Of a stretch of 64,000 nt of DNA, positions 37,033 through 48,900 are shown in pieces. The notes beneath the pieces are model-generated. The model searched no databases and had not been told where the DNA came from. It saw only the letters and a program-made list of their open reading frames with translations. The first letter of the stretch is position 1. Each line of letters starts with the position of its first letter. Source of the DNA: Lycocorax pyrrhopterus obiensis (taxonomy: Eukaryota; Chordata; Aves; Passeriformes; Paradisaeidae); NCBI GenBank assembly GCA_014706295.1, contig JACSVZ010000006.1, positions 30,851,629-30,915,628 on the forward strand, read 5' to 3'. A program made the translations under genes and the position numbers.

Positions 37033-40000
37033 ACCCATACAGGAACCAACCTTTCTAGGGCACTTCAGAAATTGTCACAGATGTCTGAAAGTGAATTGTG
37101 CGGTTTAAGGTGAGTAAATCTATTCAAGAATCAGACCCTGGAAACATCCATTCAGACTGAGGCCCCACTCTTCAGTCACACACCTGAGACTCCTACAAGA
37201 GAGAGTGCTGACTGTATATTTTATTCCTAACTATCTAGTGCCATGACAGTGGCAGAGCAATCACACTGAGCAGCACCTGGGGTACAGTTTGCCTCTGTTA
37301 CTTGCCCTGAGTGTTACCTGCTTACAGAGAAACCTGTTCCCTGAAAGTGGCAGTGTCTGGTTCCTAATTGCCAGTAATGCCTTAGCTCCTTGTTCTTGTT
37401 TCAACCCAGATGCAGTCAACATTACTGCCAGTGTTAGAAGTATTATAAAATCTCCACTATAATTCCTCTTTAATTAGCATCCTATTATCTTAAATGGCTT
37501 CAACAATTTTTTTTCTCTAAATCTCCTCCATTCTTTCAGTAATACCTTTTTTTTGTATAATTGCCTCAGTATTTCCTCACTGGTTGCATCTACTACAGTT
37601 TTTTTACTTTGTCTTTTAATAGCTTATTCAAAAGGATAGAAAAGCTCAATGGGCTCCTGGTAGAGTGCAGTAATATCAGTGTTTGTGTTCTCAGGGATTT
37701 TCTTTCTCTGGAGCATAATGGTTGAACTAAGTCTTGTGGTGAAGAGCAAACCCGCTGGGCTAATGGCAATAAACTTGAAAACAGTGAGAGGCTTGTTCAC
37801 TCAGGTTCAGTGTGTGAATAGCTCTGCGCAGCTCTAATTAGGACCCTGGTTTTCAATAGGTGATTAAATATCAGTTTGGTTATCCAAGTGAAGGGGTTAA
37901 GATTAAAATGTACCATTCACATTTGTAGGAGAATACAAAGTTCTGCATTTCTGTTGGTTGACTGGCATTGTAGTGAACTCTGTCAGAAATACCTTTAAAT
38001 GTGCCTATGTGGGACAGAAAACTGAAACGTAGCACACTGCCTGCAAGGAATCTCACATGGCAATGATGAGGTCACTGAATAAGCTAAAACTGACATTTTG
38101 TCTTCAAGGAAAATACTCCTTAGCCTCTGGAAAAATGAGCATTATTGTCTATCAATAAAAATAAAATTTTTATTGCCATCATTTCAGATGGTAGTTTGTC
38201 TGTTTTGAACCTCTTCCCTCACTTCCTCACCCTCAATTATTTCATGGAGAGCTGAATGCATGCTGCAGCATGGGACGTATATATTGTACTTTAGGGACTG
38301 TTATTCAGATAGAAGGGAATGTTTAATTTTAGTAATCTAATCACCTAAAGCAGGTACCTTGGATTCACATATTTTATGAGGTTTTAAACCTGTGAAGTAC
38401 CTTTGGCCATACCCACCAATTTCTTTGAAGTTTCACTGCTTCCCAAGGCTAAACCCCAGTACCTTTTTTCCTCTTCGCATAAATATTTCAGCATTTTAAA
38501 GTCCTTTAAAAATCTTTTTAGGCATTTCATTTGTATTACTACTTTCTGAAAATGCTTGTATTGACATAGACATATAGTTCAGACAAACACTGCAGAATGC
38601 AAGGCTAGCAAGGTCCAGAAAAAAATTAAAACTCGAGGATCATTTTCAAAATTTTAGAATTATGCAGTAGCAAGTATTTCTTACTATTCTCCAGAACAGG
38701 ATTTCATATGTTCTATTGTTTAAGAGATACAAAGCTATTTGTGCCCTATGCCAGAATAAAGGTTTAATGATTGTCCTGGTTTTGCTGAAACTTAGGAAGG
38801 AGAATGGAATTTCGTAGGTGCCAAAAAGTGATTGCTAAGGACAGAGGAAAACCTGAAACAGCTCATTGCCTCAGGCAGTACATTCTCCCAGACATGCTGA
38901 TGTGCCCTTGCTTTTACTCTTCCCGCTTGTCTGTATGAAAAGCAAACATTATGTTTCTACAGAGCCTTCCCTCCGTTTTCTTCCATTCCTTTAATAACAT
39001 TCAATTACAGTAAATCCCACTACTTTTTTTTTTTCTTCTACACCAGTACACAGGCTAGATGAGACAGTGCATAAGGTTTTCTCCCCTAAGTTTTCAAGAC
39101 CTAGACTTCATTAATTTTGAGAACAGAGAGTAATTGTAACCTGTTTTTTTTTTGTTACACTGGTATTCCCATTTCCAAGCTCATTCAATAATTCATCGTA
39201 AAGGGTGACTGACATTGTAAAAAGTCCCCGATTGAAATCATGCCTGCCTGCCTCCTAATCCCTTGCAACTTCTTTTTAAAGATTTCTGTACGTATTCTAC
39301 TGTAAGCTAAAATTAATTAACAAATATTTTCAATAATGTGTTTCCTTTGTAAGCATGAATCTGTGTAAGTATTGAGAATAGATTTTTCCCTATATGATTA
39401 AAAAGTAATGAAGTATGTGATTTTATTTGTATTCTGTAGGAGAGAAATTATACTGTCTTACCCTCTTTTGTAAGCTGATCATGTCAAACTTCTAGATCAA
39501 GTGTTTTTATTTCTACAATTTCTAATTCCTACAAGTTTCTAATAGACCACAGTTACCAATCATTTCATTATTTTGTGACATACACTTTGTTAAAACGATT
39601 ACTTCATCAATCTCATGCCACATAATTAATCAAATGTAATTGACCAAATTAATTCCCATTTAATTCATTTGAAACAGAAGGTACTGCTTGAAGAATGATT
39701 TTTTAATATAGGCTGGAATGGGATATTTTGGTTTTTGACCATAATTTGGTACTCTGTGGTACTGTTCATATCTGAATTCTTCAGAAAAATCTGTGAAGCT
39801 TCACCTTACAGGAGAAGATCAACAGCTGAAATAATGTGATGAAGCCATCCTCAATATCTAACAGAAAAAAAACCTCCCTGTGTTGTCCAAACAACATTTT
39901 GAAATATGGGTAATGCTGTCTAAATCTGAGTAATCTGCAGATGCCTTTGGCACATTTAGTTTTAATATTAAGCTAGACCTTTGATGTAAACATTAGGAAA

Positions 40001-40390
40001 GGTGATTAAAAGCTCATCACCAAGAACACAGAAGAGCACAGAGGTGTAACAGCTGGTATGGAAACCCTGATTACACAGTCCCTGCCTCAACTCCTCCTCC
40101 CAGGGCTGTTCCAGGGGAGCTTCCATCCCAAGGCCTAGAGTGATACCCATGAAGAGGAATCATCAGAAAACCTCTCTGGTTCACCTTTTGGACTGAGAGG
40201 GTTGGCTGTCTTTGGACAGAGGTATGGCACTAACTGTGGGATGCAGGGAAAAACGTCTTGGGATTGTAGAAGATTTCTTATAGAGTGTTTAGGGGAAGTG
40301 TCAGAGGTGGGAAACGGAGGGATCAAGATGGTTTGAGAGGGAAATGGAAGGGAAAAAGAAAGAGAAAAAGATGATAAAAGGGGTTGATTG
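37033..40390. other. AT-rich gene-free sequence
   Basis: No gene was seen. A good splice-donor-like AAGGTGAGT occurs at 37107-37115, but such 9-mers are expected once or twice by chance in a window this size. The section includes the homeodomain-motif cluster at about 39.55 kb. Confidence 0.5.
39556..39675. promoter_or_regulatory. Candidate TAAT-rich regulatory cluster
   Basis: In about 120 bases there are at least six TAAT/ATTA cores, including ATAATTAATCAAATGTAATT and AAATTAATTC. TAATTA-type words are homeodomain sites. The stretch is not a simple repeat and reads like a conserved non-coding element, but AT-rich DNA gives such words often, so the call is weak. Confidence 0.2.
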
Positions 40391-40399
40391 CATGTAAGC

Positions 40400-41890
40400 T
40401 GATTGCCAGTCAATACGCCTGTGTGGCTGTGCCCTGCACTGGTCCCTCCAGACTGTTATGTCTTCTCATTTAGTGCTATTTTTGGCTGATTTTCTGGTAA
40501 TGGGACTCTATTCTGTGTGCCTGTGTGTGTATGGATGTCCAGGTGCCAGCAATGGGAGTGGGGCCATTGGTCACAGGGCCCAGGGTGCCAGCACCTGGAG
40601 CCTCCAGAGTTCATGCATGTCACGTGGATAGGCACACCAGGGTGTGATCACAGCCTACATCTACCTAGACTGACTAACAAATGGGGAAAGAGATTTTGGA
40701 GTCAAGTATTGCAGCTACCATAGATCTAGGCCAGAAGGTGGAGAGATCCAAGGGTCTTGAGGGCACTACTGGAGGAACAAGGAGGTTCAGACCAGCAACT
40801 GGAGAGTCCATGGTCCTTAGAGGATGACTACTGGTAAGGTTATGAATCTGGACCAGGTACCAGGTTCTGTCTCTCTGTGCAAGGCAGCTAAGGGACTGGA
40901 GGACCCAAGGGCCAGCTATGTAATCTGTTGGGTGTCTGTGAGAGACTGGAGGAGATGACTGTCTCGAAACATTTCATGTGCATGTGTGGGGGAAGGGGAA
41001 GGTTGTGTCTTGCTTTTGGTGAGATGATGCACTGCCCTGAACAGCCCACCCCTCCCTGGGCCCTGTATCCCAGCCCCTCAGGGGCTGCCAATCCCTGGCA
41101 CACCAGAGGCCATGCTCCACACCTGCCCCTGGAGCACCTAACTCAGCTCCCGAGTCGTTAGATGACTGAAAGTCCCACCTGGGGGAAGGGCCCAGGAAGG
41201 CCAAAGGGTACTTAAGCCTAAAGCATGAGGCAAGTGTATGTCTTGACTCTACCTCCTCTTAGAATTTATATCAGCTGAAACACTGATGGAACCAGGAGTG
41301 GTAGGTATATTTGTTCTTTTCTGTATCTCTCTCCTTTTCTTCTTCTAATCCCCTCTTCTCAAAGTCTGAGTAACTTAAAGTCAGGTGCGCTTGGATTATG
41401 CTTGAGATGAATGGGCTAAGTTAATGCTTCATGAAATGGTTTATGCTGGTTGAATGTTGCTTCAAACTTTTTCCAAAGTTCCCTGACTTTCTAAAGTTTG
41501 CCAGTAAAGTTTCTGTTTTCTTTTGAGGAGTATCTTTTTTGTATTTCTCCCTTGCCTCTGACTCAGGATACATTAATAAAAAGTAAGTTCATTTAAGAGA
41601 CTCCTCAAGTGAGTTCTGGGCCTTACAGTGTCCAAGACCAGATGCTGGACAAGTGCATAGTGTGTGTACCTGTGTGTGTGTGTAGGTCTGAGTACCAGCA
41701 TCTGGAGTGGGGCTGCATCCTCTGGGGCTCACATGTCCAGGTACCAACAACTGGGAAGACCAGGGGTCCAGGGTAGGTTATGTGTCAAAGGTTAGCTACT
41801 TGAGGGACTCATACTCTAATGGGCTTTCATCCTGATCAGCCAGAAAAAGTAACAGGATGAGGTTGTTAGTGCTGCTTTTGCTAGTGCTGA
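40400..41890 (+). repeat. GC-rich composite interspersed repeat, possibly ERV-derived
   Basis: About 1.5 kb of sequence clearly richer in G and C than its flanks. It has recurring units: CCAGCAATGGG (40546), CCAGCACCTGG (40588), CCAGCAACTGG (40792), CCAGCATCTGG (41695) and CCAACAACTGG (41744). TG-rich heads at about 40517 and 41665 introduce related text, so part of the head is repeated about 1.15 kb downstream. In the middle, GTACTTAAGCC at about 41208 and an AGTAAA at about 41505 could be a TATA-like box and a poly(A) variant of an LTR. I recall similar sequence as interspersed in birds but cannot name the family. The short open frames within it are not genes. Confidence 0.5.
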
Positions 41891-41949
41891 CTGTGTGTGT
41901 CTGTGGTGACCTGTGTAGCTGGCTGTGCTTGTGCATACATTTTTTGCTG

Positions 41950-41997
41950 TTGGATTAGATATTCTTACAGTTCTTTTCCAACCTACATGATTCTATG
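41950..41997 (+). mobile_element. CR1 LINE 3' tail fragment
   Basis: TTGGATTAGAT, then TTCTTTTCCAACCTACATG and a single GATTCTATG unit match the end of avian CR1 elements, which close with short repeats of ATTCTATG. Only about 50 bp is clearly CR1. It follows directly on the composite repeat in the same direction, so either a severely 5'-truncated CR1 landed there or the composite ends in a CR1-like tail. No CR1 reverse transcriptase sequence was recognised. Confidence 0.7.
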
Positions 41998-43799
41998 TTC
42001 ATGTGTGTATCTACTAGGAATTCAGTCTTACTACTTACTGGACTTGTGGGGATGGGGTGTGGCAGCCTGGCCTCCATTGGGCTACTGGATTTGGCAATTC
42101 CTAACAAGATTCCTTTTTGAGGGAAAGCTCTTCTTCATCTTTCTGCTTATCACCTTTCATAATTCCATGTTCCTAGTCTTGTGACTTTTGTGCCAGCTAT
42201 CTTCTTCAGCTAAATAGTCCTCTGTAGTTCTTTGCAGAAGTCCAGAGAGAGTAGCTTTGTTAATGAAGCACTTAAACCAAGTGTTAGATTAATAAGGGGA
42301 AGATGTTGTAGTTGGTCTACTAAATAAGACTATGACCTTCATTTCACCTCTTTCATATTTTAGAGTGAATGTTTCTCTTTGCAGTAACTCTGTCCTGACC
42401 CTCAAGCAGTTTAATTGATGCCTTTGAAAGAAAGGCCAAATCGAAAGTCTCAAAGAGCAATGTATGCTATTTATGTATGTCGTCTATTTTTAATGTACAC
42501 TAGTTACCCAAGAACCATTGAGCTTCAGTTATTTCAGGAGTTAACCATATTACTAAAAGTAAGTGTTACATAACTGTGCTGTGATCTTTCATGGAAGACA
42601 AACCTGAATGAAATATGGATTTCTTAAAAAAGTAAAAAGATAGAGGTGGGGGGCGGGGGAGAAGATGGGGCAGGCTAGTTTAGTTGTATCCTATTAAATA
42701 CTGGAAACAAAGACTAAGAAACATCCCTTAGCTGTTTCTTCTGTTCCTGTTTAAGACTAATCACACAGAGGACACATTCCCCTCCTCCTCACGTTACTTG
42801 AAATAAGTGACACTAAATCAGACAAATGCAGGCTCTGTGGCTCAGCAGGCAGTAATTGAACCCTTACAGATTAGAAGTGCTCTCGTGCCCGTTTGCTCTG
42901 GGCACAACTCCATTTCAGAATTCTTTTTTTTTTCCCCCAATTAAAAAAACCCAACTTGCATTACAAGCTAGCCATGTAATTTGAAATTACATGTGATGGA
43001 TGCTAAATGGAATCTGATTAAATATGAAGAACATGAGTTCAGCTGAGGAGTAGTAATACGGAAGAGACTAAACCTGAAGTGGAAACCCGGAAGGCATGAA
43101 CTAAAAACCATGGTGTGTACCTGAATCTGATCCCCCAAATGACATAAAAATTGCTGAAGAGATACTTTCAGGCATGTGAATATATCTGAATAAAAGATTA
43201 ACAATGCTCCCCTATACCTAGAACCTCTCTATATCTGCCCACTTCAGCACAGCTTGAATTTTCTCTACCTCCTTTCTGACAGTATTTGCCTGCTTCTCTT
43301 TTTCTTCATTATAATACTTTCCTATTTTATCCTTTTCACTCTTCAACTGTAAATGTGAACTGTTATTGCTAATATTGTCTCTGTAATTCCACTGAAGAAA
43401 AAGAAAACTAATATCTAAGAATTGTTGCATTCTTATATACAGATACTGCTGATCCATGAGAAGGCTAAACAAATACAACTTTATTAGTGGTTTGCACAAA
43501 GGTTTGAGTGTAGTTACAATCAAGTTTTGTTATTAGCACATTCAGAACGTTTTGCACTCAAACAGTTGTTTTTAATTCTTTTTATATTAAAAGTGAACTA
43601 GGAAAACAATCTGTGTCAAAGTAAACTGGTGCAGAACAGAGAAAATTGTTACTAGAATTACAGAGTAAGTCACTTGCTAAGATCTTTTGCCATCTTTATG
43701 GACTGGATTTTTTTTCTCCTTCATCTCTGAGAGGCAAAGAATGTAAAGCAAATTTCTATTTTATGTGACCTGCTGAGAAGATCTGAGCCAACTGCTTTA

Positions 43800-44075
43800 T
43801 TTGCTGTTTTCCAGTAGGGAAATATCAACCCTAATTTGTCAGATTTTTGATGGAATAGCTGAGCATTTGATTATGTATGTAATGTCCTGGATCTAATGAG
43901 ACTCATTCAGTGCTTCGGAGTGCAATTATTCACTCCTTGATTGGCATACAACTGTCTTGAGTTGAAAATCTGAAGCATCATTACACGATTTCCCAAATTA
44001 TGGACTTAAATGTATCTCTGCTGTGCATATTCCATGCGACATGAATAATTTTTGTATGTGCCAATCAGTGTTTTG
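43800..44075. promoter_or_regulatory. Candidate conserved non-coding stretch
   Basis: Complex, non-repetitive sequence with closely packed words such as TGCAATTATTCACTCC, TTGATTGGC, ATGAATAATTTTTG and CCAATCAG (CCAAT-box-like, 44061). It is a guess from texture only; no alignment was possible. Confidence 0.15.
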
Positions 44076-44220
44076 GCTACCCTTATCCAAACAATATAGG
44101 CTACCTCTAGGCTTCTATGATATGAAACAGCTTTATCCCTAGTAAGAAGCACAAGCAGAACTATTCCTTTTCTACTTCTCTACACAGACTGGCTTTCACT
44201 GTATTAGATACAACTTCCTC

Positions 44221-44264
44221 TTTTTTTCTCCTTATCTTTTTTTTCTTTTTTTTTTTTTTTTTTT
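44221..44264. repeat. T-rich low-complexity tract
   Basis: Forty-four bases, nearly all T with a few C and a single A, ending in an uninterrupted run of about nineteen T. Confidence 0.85.
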
Positions 44265-45699
44265 CCCAAGAGAGACTAGGAAGCAGACTCTTTGCCTCTG
44301 AAAAGAACTCCACAAAATCTAATATAAGCCTCCTGGGGAAAAACCCATCAAGCCCTCCCTGCTAGGCAGAAATGAGTGCCAGAGCACAACTTCCTGTCTC
44401 ACAAGTGACATGACAAAGGCACAGAATTGGCCAGATAGCTTTGTCATTCAAAAACTATCATTAGGAGAGACAGAATGACCGCTTCTGCTCATAGTTCAAC
44501 ACTGTACAGCTAGTTTGCATTTTTTCACTTTTAATTGATAAGGAAGAGCTTATGGAATGATCAAGTTAGTTGAAGAAGCCAAGTTAAAGGTTTCATGTGC
44601 ATTGTCAAAAAACCTCTTTTATCAACATTGAAAGATGCCTTTTACCTGAAAGTTTATGTATGCCATGAGCTCCTAAACTGGTAGTCCTCCTCAACCACAT
44701 CAGTGGGTCAGGTGAGACAAAAGCAAGGCATCAGGTCAGCTGGAAAAGTGAGTGAACGCATTTTGTCTGCTGTAATGAATCCGTCCGAAGACATTGTTCA
44801 TCAGGATCACAGAGCTACGCTACAGCAGGTATTGGCATCATTAATATGAAAAAACCCCACACTAAAATAGTATCATTCCTACTGGTTCTGTGTTGATCAG
44901 AAATCCTTTCCAGAAAGATCTGGGCTCTGTTGTTTATTTCCATGGTAGTCAACAGCTGGAGAAAGGACTTACGTTTTCCAGAGTCAATTCTCTTAGGAAA
45001 TAAGAGACAATCCCTATAAAGTGAAGCCATGCCATGAGAAGATGGTGTGGTCCTAATTTAAAGGTACAGAATGGAAAAATCTGTTAGTAGCCCACGGGAA
45101 ATCTGACAGGCTGAAGGGTGGTTTTGTGTTGATCTTAATATTCTCAAGATTAAAACATACAATATTTTTACTGGACTGTGCAGTCTAAATTCCTGATAGG
45201 TCTACAGAATTTTTATTCTTTTGCCTAGTGATCTTTAGTATCTTTCCATCTTTTAACATCTTCTCTATGGATTTGAAAATTTCCACTCAGGTTGTTGCAA
45301 TGCTCTCTGTCCACTTCTCTTGATAGCGTGCTCAGCATTATTGCCCTTGAATCATTTCACTGGTGAATAAAGCAGCATCATCTGTCTTGGCATCAAGGAC
45401 ACCTCATACATACTGTGGACTTCCCTTAAAAATAATTTCCAGCCTCAGATTCACATGAAATATCCTTGCTGCTGGAGGATAAATCACACTTTTGTTCTTT
45501 GGATCAGTGTAATGGCCAGCTCGATGTCTCTGCCTGATAAAAATTAAATTGCTCTTGGTGTTGCTAATGTTATATTCCCTGCAGCTTTTCCTCTTTCTCC
45601 CTATAGACATTTCCATCATTCATTTTGTTTCCAATCATCTCTAATTTCTACTTGCAGATCAGATGCTCTGGTCTCAGCATGTCCTTTTTTCTTTCTTTT

Positions 45700-45995
45700 C
45701 TCAGGGTTCTGAGGGCACCACCAGTCCTCAATAGTCCTGACTAGCCTCCCTGGGGCCATAGAGTGCCCATGGCCCTGCACCCCATTTCAGCCCAGCCTGG
45801 GGCCATCAGTCCCTGTCCCAGAGATGCCATAGAAGTGCAGGTCTCCCTGCCTGTCTCTCTGTGACTGTGCACTGTGAGTAGCTTGTGTCCTGGATGGCCG
45901 CTTTCAATGTATGCTGCGCCTTGTCTTCAGCCTTGCCTTTTTTCCCTTCCCAGTTTGTTCCTGACCTGGTTTCCTGGGTGGATTCTGACCACATT
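45700..45995. repeat. GC-rich patch, probable interspersed repeat
   Basis: A 300-bp GC-richer block with phrases such as AGCCTGGGGCCATCAGTCCC and TTGTGTCCTGGATGGCC that I recall from multicopy bird DNA. I cannot name the family or find its ends. The minus-strand 62-codon frame inside it has no recognisable product. Confidence 0.3.
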
Positions 45996-45999
45996 TAGC

Positions 46000-48900
46000 A
46001 AACATAATTGGAAGAGGTGACCAAAACCAAAGGACAATTAAATTTTTTTTCCAGCAAGAGCTGTGGGGAGGCCATTTTCACTGCTTTTTTTCATAAGTGT
46101 TTATAAAAAACATTCATGCTTTCATGATGATCTTTTCTTTTTCCTTTTTTTGCTGACTGTACTTGTTCTTGAACCATTAGTTTTATACCTGTATTGGTTT
46201 CTCTGTCTGTTACTAGGAGTCAGTAGCAATATATTCAGCAAAAGTCACTCAGCTTGAATGCCTGTTCACCTCAGATATCTCAGGCCTTGTTATCATATAG
46301 CTGTCATTTAGATTTCATTAACTTAGGCAAATGGGTTCATTATCTATTTGAACAAGACAGACCACAGCTTGGTCTTTCCTTCAGATGTTAAGACCTTTTT
46401 ATTTGACCCTTGCTGTGACTTGTCAACTAGTTGTAATTATTTGTCATAAAAGGTGTTGTTTACAGGCTTATTTTCACACATTTTCTTAGCCATTTATTTG
46501 CTCTCTAAAGAATTATAAAATGTTTTTTATTGTTGTTTTAAACAAAATTCATTCTGTTGTCCATATTTTCATGCATTTATCATCTAATGGATTTTAGAAC
46601 AGATGTTGAGCCTCAGGGGAAACAGATATAACTTAATAAAACTCCAATTACACATATGATTAAAAGAGGTTTCTCACAGTGTAATTATATATTTGTGTAA
46701 CAAAGGAACCTACCAAAACTTGCAATTCAAAGAAACAGAAGGAAAAAAAGTACTGCAGAAGAGGGCTAAAAAGCTAACTGAATTAATTAAAGCTTTAAGA
46801 AAGATTTTAGAATAAAAGCTGAGATGAAAAACTAGTACCCTCTTGTAGTTTTATAGACAGGCTACATAAACTTGCAGTGGTATAGGAACTTAAAAAGTTC
46901 TTCAGTGATGTAAGTGAAAAAGGATTAAGGGAAAGAGCAGTCAGCTTTGTATGGTGAGAATAGGGCACAAACTAAATATTTAAGAAATAATATTAGGTCA
47001 TTTTGCCTTGAAACTAAATGTGGTTAGTAATTCTGCAAGGGAGAGAGATGGAGTGTTATCATGCCAAGATGGAAACAAAACCAAGGTGGTTGTGCCCAGC
47101 TTGGGCATGACAGTGAACCAATGCTCTAGAACTATAAAAGACTCATGCATAAACCTGAAGATGAATAAGAGCAGTTATAGGTCAAATTGAAAACTAAGGA
47201 AGTACAATGCCTGTGGTTCTGAAATAAAATTGTAGATATGTCACTTTATCTGGTGCTTATGCAGAGGTTTAAACATTTTTTTGAAATAATTATTACTATG
47301 AACATTAACAGAAGATCAGAGACATTTGAACTATAATTTTAAAAAATTCAAATTAGTCTGTTATATTTTTATATGAATTTTGAATTTTAAAAAGGTAACA
47401 TCGTTTTATAAAGATGAAAAAGGACATTTGTTAGCTCTAGGAGACACCAGTACAGTGATTCATGATCTATCCTTGTGAAACTACTCCTAAACTAATGAAA
47501 ATTGTCCTTAGTACCAGTGAAAGGTAGTTGGAGTAAGTATCTCGTCAGCTTTGGATAAACCATCTAGAAACTGTATTTTTTATGAAGATGCCATACCTCA
47601 TCTAAGCTGCTTTTCATCTGGCTCATTAGCTTTGACACAGTACCATGGTTGTATGGTTCATGAAGCAGAGATGCCTCACTCTGAACTGCTAAAAAACTAT
47701 TGGAGCAGCACATTTATCAGTAATTCAAGCATCTCTGCTTTGCTGTAATCAGAGTGAAAAGAAAAATAGCACTATTTTTATTCCATATATTTCAAAGCAA
47801 TTAATGCCACAAGCTGAGTTTCTCTGAATGAAACTGATAAAACTCAGAGATGGTAACATAAAGCTAGCTTAATTTTGAAGGGAAGTTGATTTAAGCTGTC
47901 TGAGTTTCAGATTTAGATCTCTATTCCTGATTGCATTGGTGTAAATGAAAAGCAAAGTGGTCCCAAAATGTTACATCAGAATAGAATCAATTTACTTCTA
48001 TTCTGCATTTCTATTAAAATAAAGCTAAAGGCACCATTCAAGGCTGAGGAATTATAATGTACAAGACAATAGAGAATTAAGTCTGTTGATTTTCATTATT
48101 TCCCACTGGATCATACCTCAGAGGTAGTTTTCTTTTAGCAAAATTAGAGAAAATACTGTCAAAAGGAAAGCTTCCTGTAGGAGCAGACATATTGCATTGC
48201 TGATGATTTGGGAAGCCACCAAAACTACCAAATTCAGGCAAAAACAAGTGTTTACATACTGTTTCTCACTATAGTTTTATTCTGTCTTTTCAGCACTAAC
48301 AGTAAGTAATTTTTTTTGTCTGGGGAGAGGTCTGCAGGGATATCTAGGTGTTTAGAATGTCACTATATAGGGAAAACAGTTTGAGAATATGTTTGATTTT
48401 TTTTTTTTTTTTTTTTGGTGCTACTTAGGTGTTTGAAGGTTTCCCATTGTTAATACATGTTTTGGTTTTCAAGGAATGCAATGGAAGAAATCTTACCTTT
48501 TTATTAAAATAAGCAAAAATAGAAAAATAAGTTTACATTTCTTCCGTATCCATAAACTTGGACACTGGCAGAGCAATTGATAAACTGACATAAACTGAAA
48601 TGTTAGGAAAAGCCTTACGGTTTCCTGAAATGATCATCTCAACCTAAACTTTAACCAAGGTAGTCATGTCTCAACTCTGATAGTAGACCGTAAATATTTT
48701 TAATGTTAGGCCTAGTGCACCTGATTAGGGTATTGCGCACTGCAAAAGATGCTGTATTCGGTGGCCTGGAATGACCAGATAATTTCCTGACCTTTGAAAT
48801 CTGAGGTTGTTGTCTACCTTATCTTCTTTATTAGTCCAAAATCTGGAAGTTAATTGGCCTAACTCTGATCTCTACTAGCCAAGTAAAGCCTAATAAGAAT

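Larger units (their letters stand above)
42000..45690. other. AT-rich gene-free sequence
   Basis: No gene was seen. A 101-codon minus-strand frame (43218-43523) has no recognisable motif. The section contains the candidate conserved stretch at 43.8-44.07 kb and a long T-rich run at 44221. Confidence 0.5.

Noticed and set aside
37042..37115. Possible small exon ending at a strong donor (AAGGTGAGT at 37107)
   Set aside because: Donor 9-mers of this quality are expected about twice by chance in 64 kb on both strands. The upstream acceptor is weak and there is no coding frame.
48345..48434. TAGGTGTTT on both sides of the T20 run as target-site duplications of a retroposed copy
   Set aside because: The repeats do not abut the T run as expected, and the intervening 70 bp is not recognisable.
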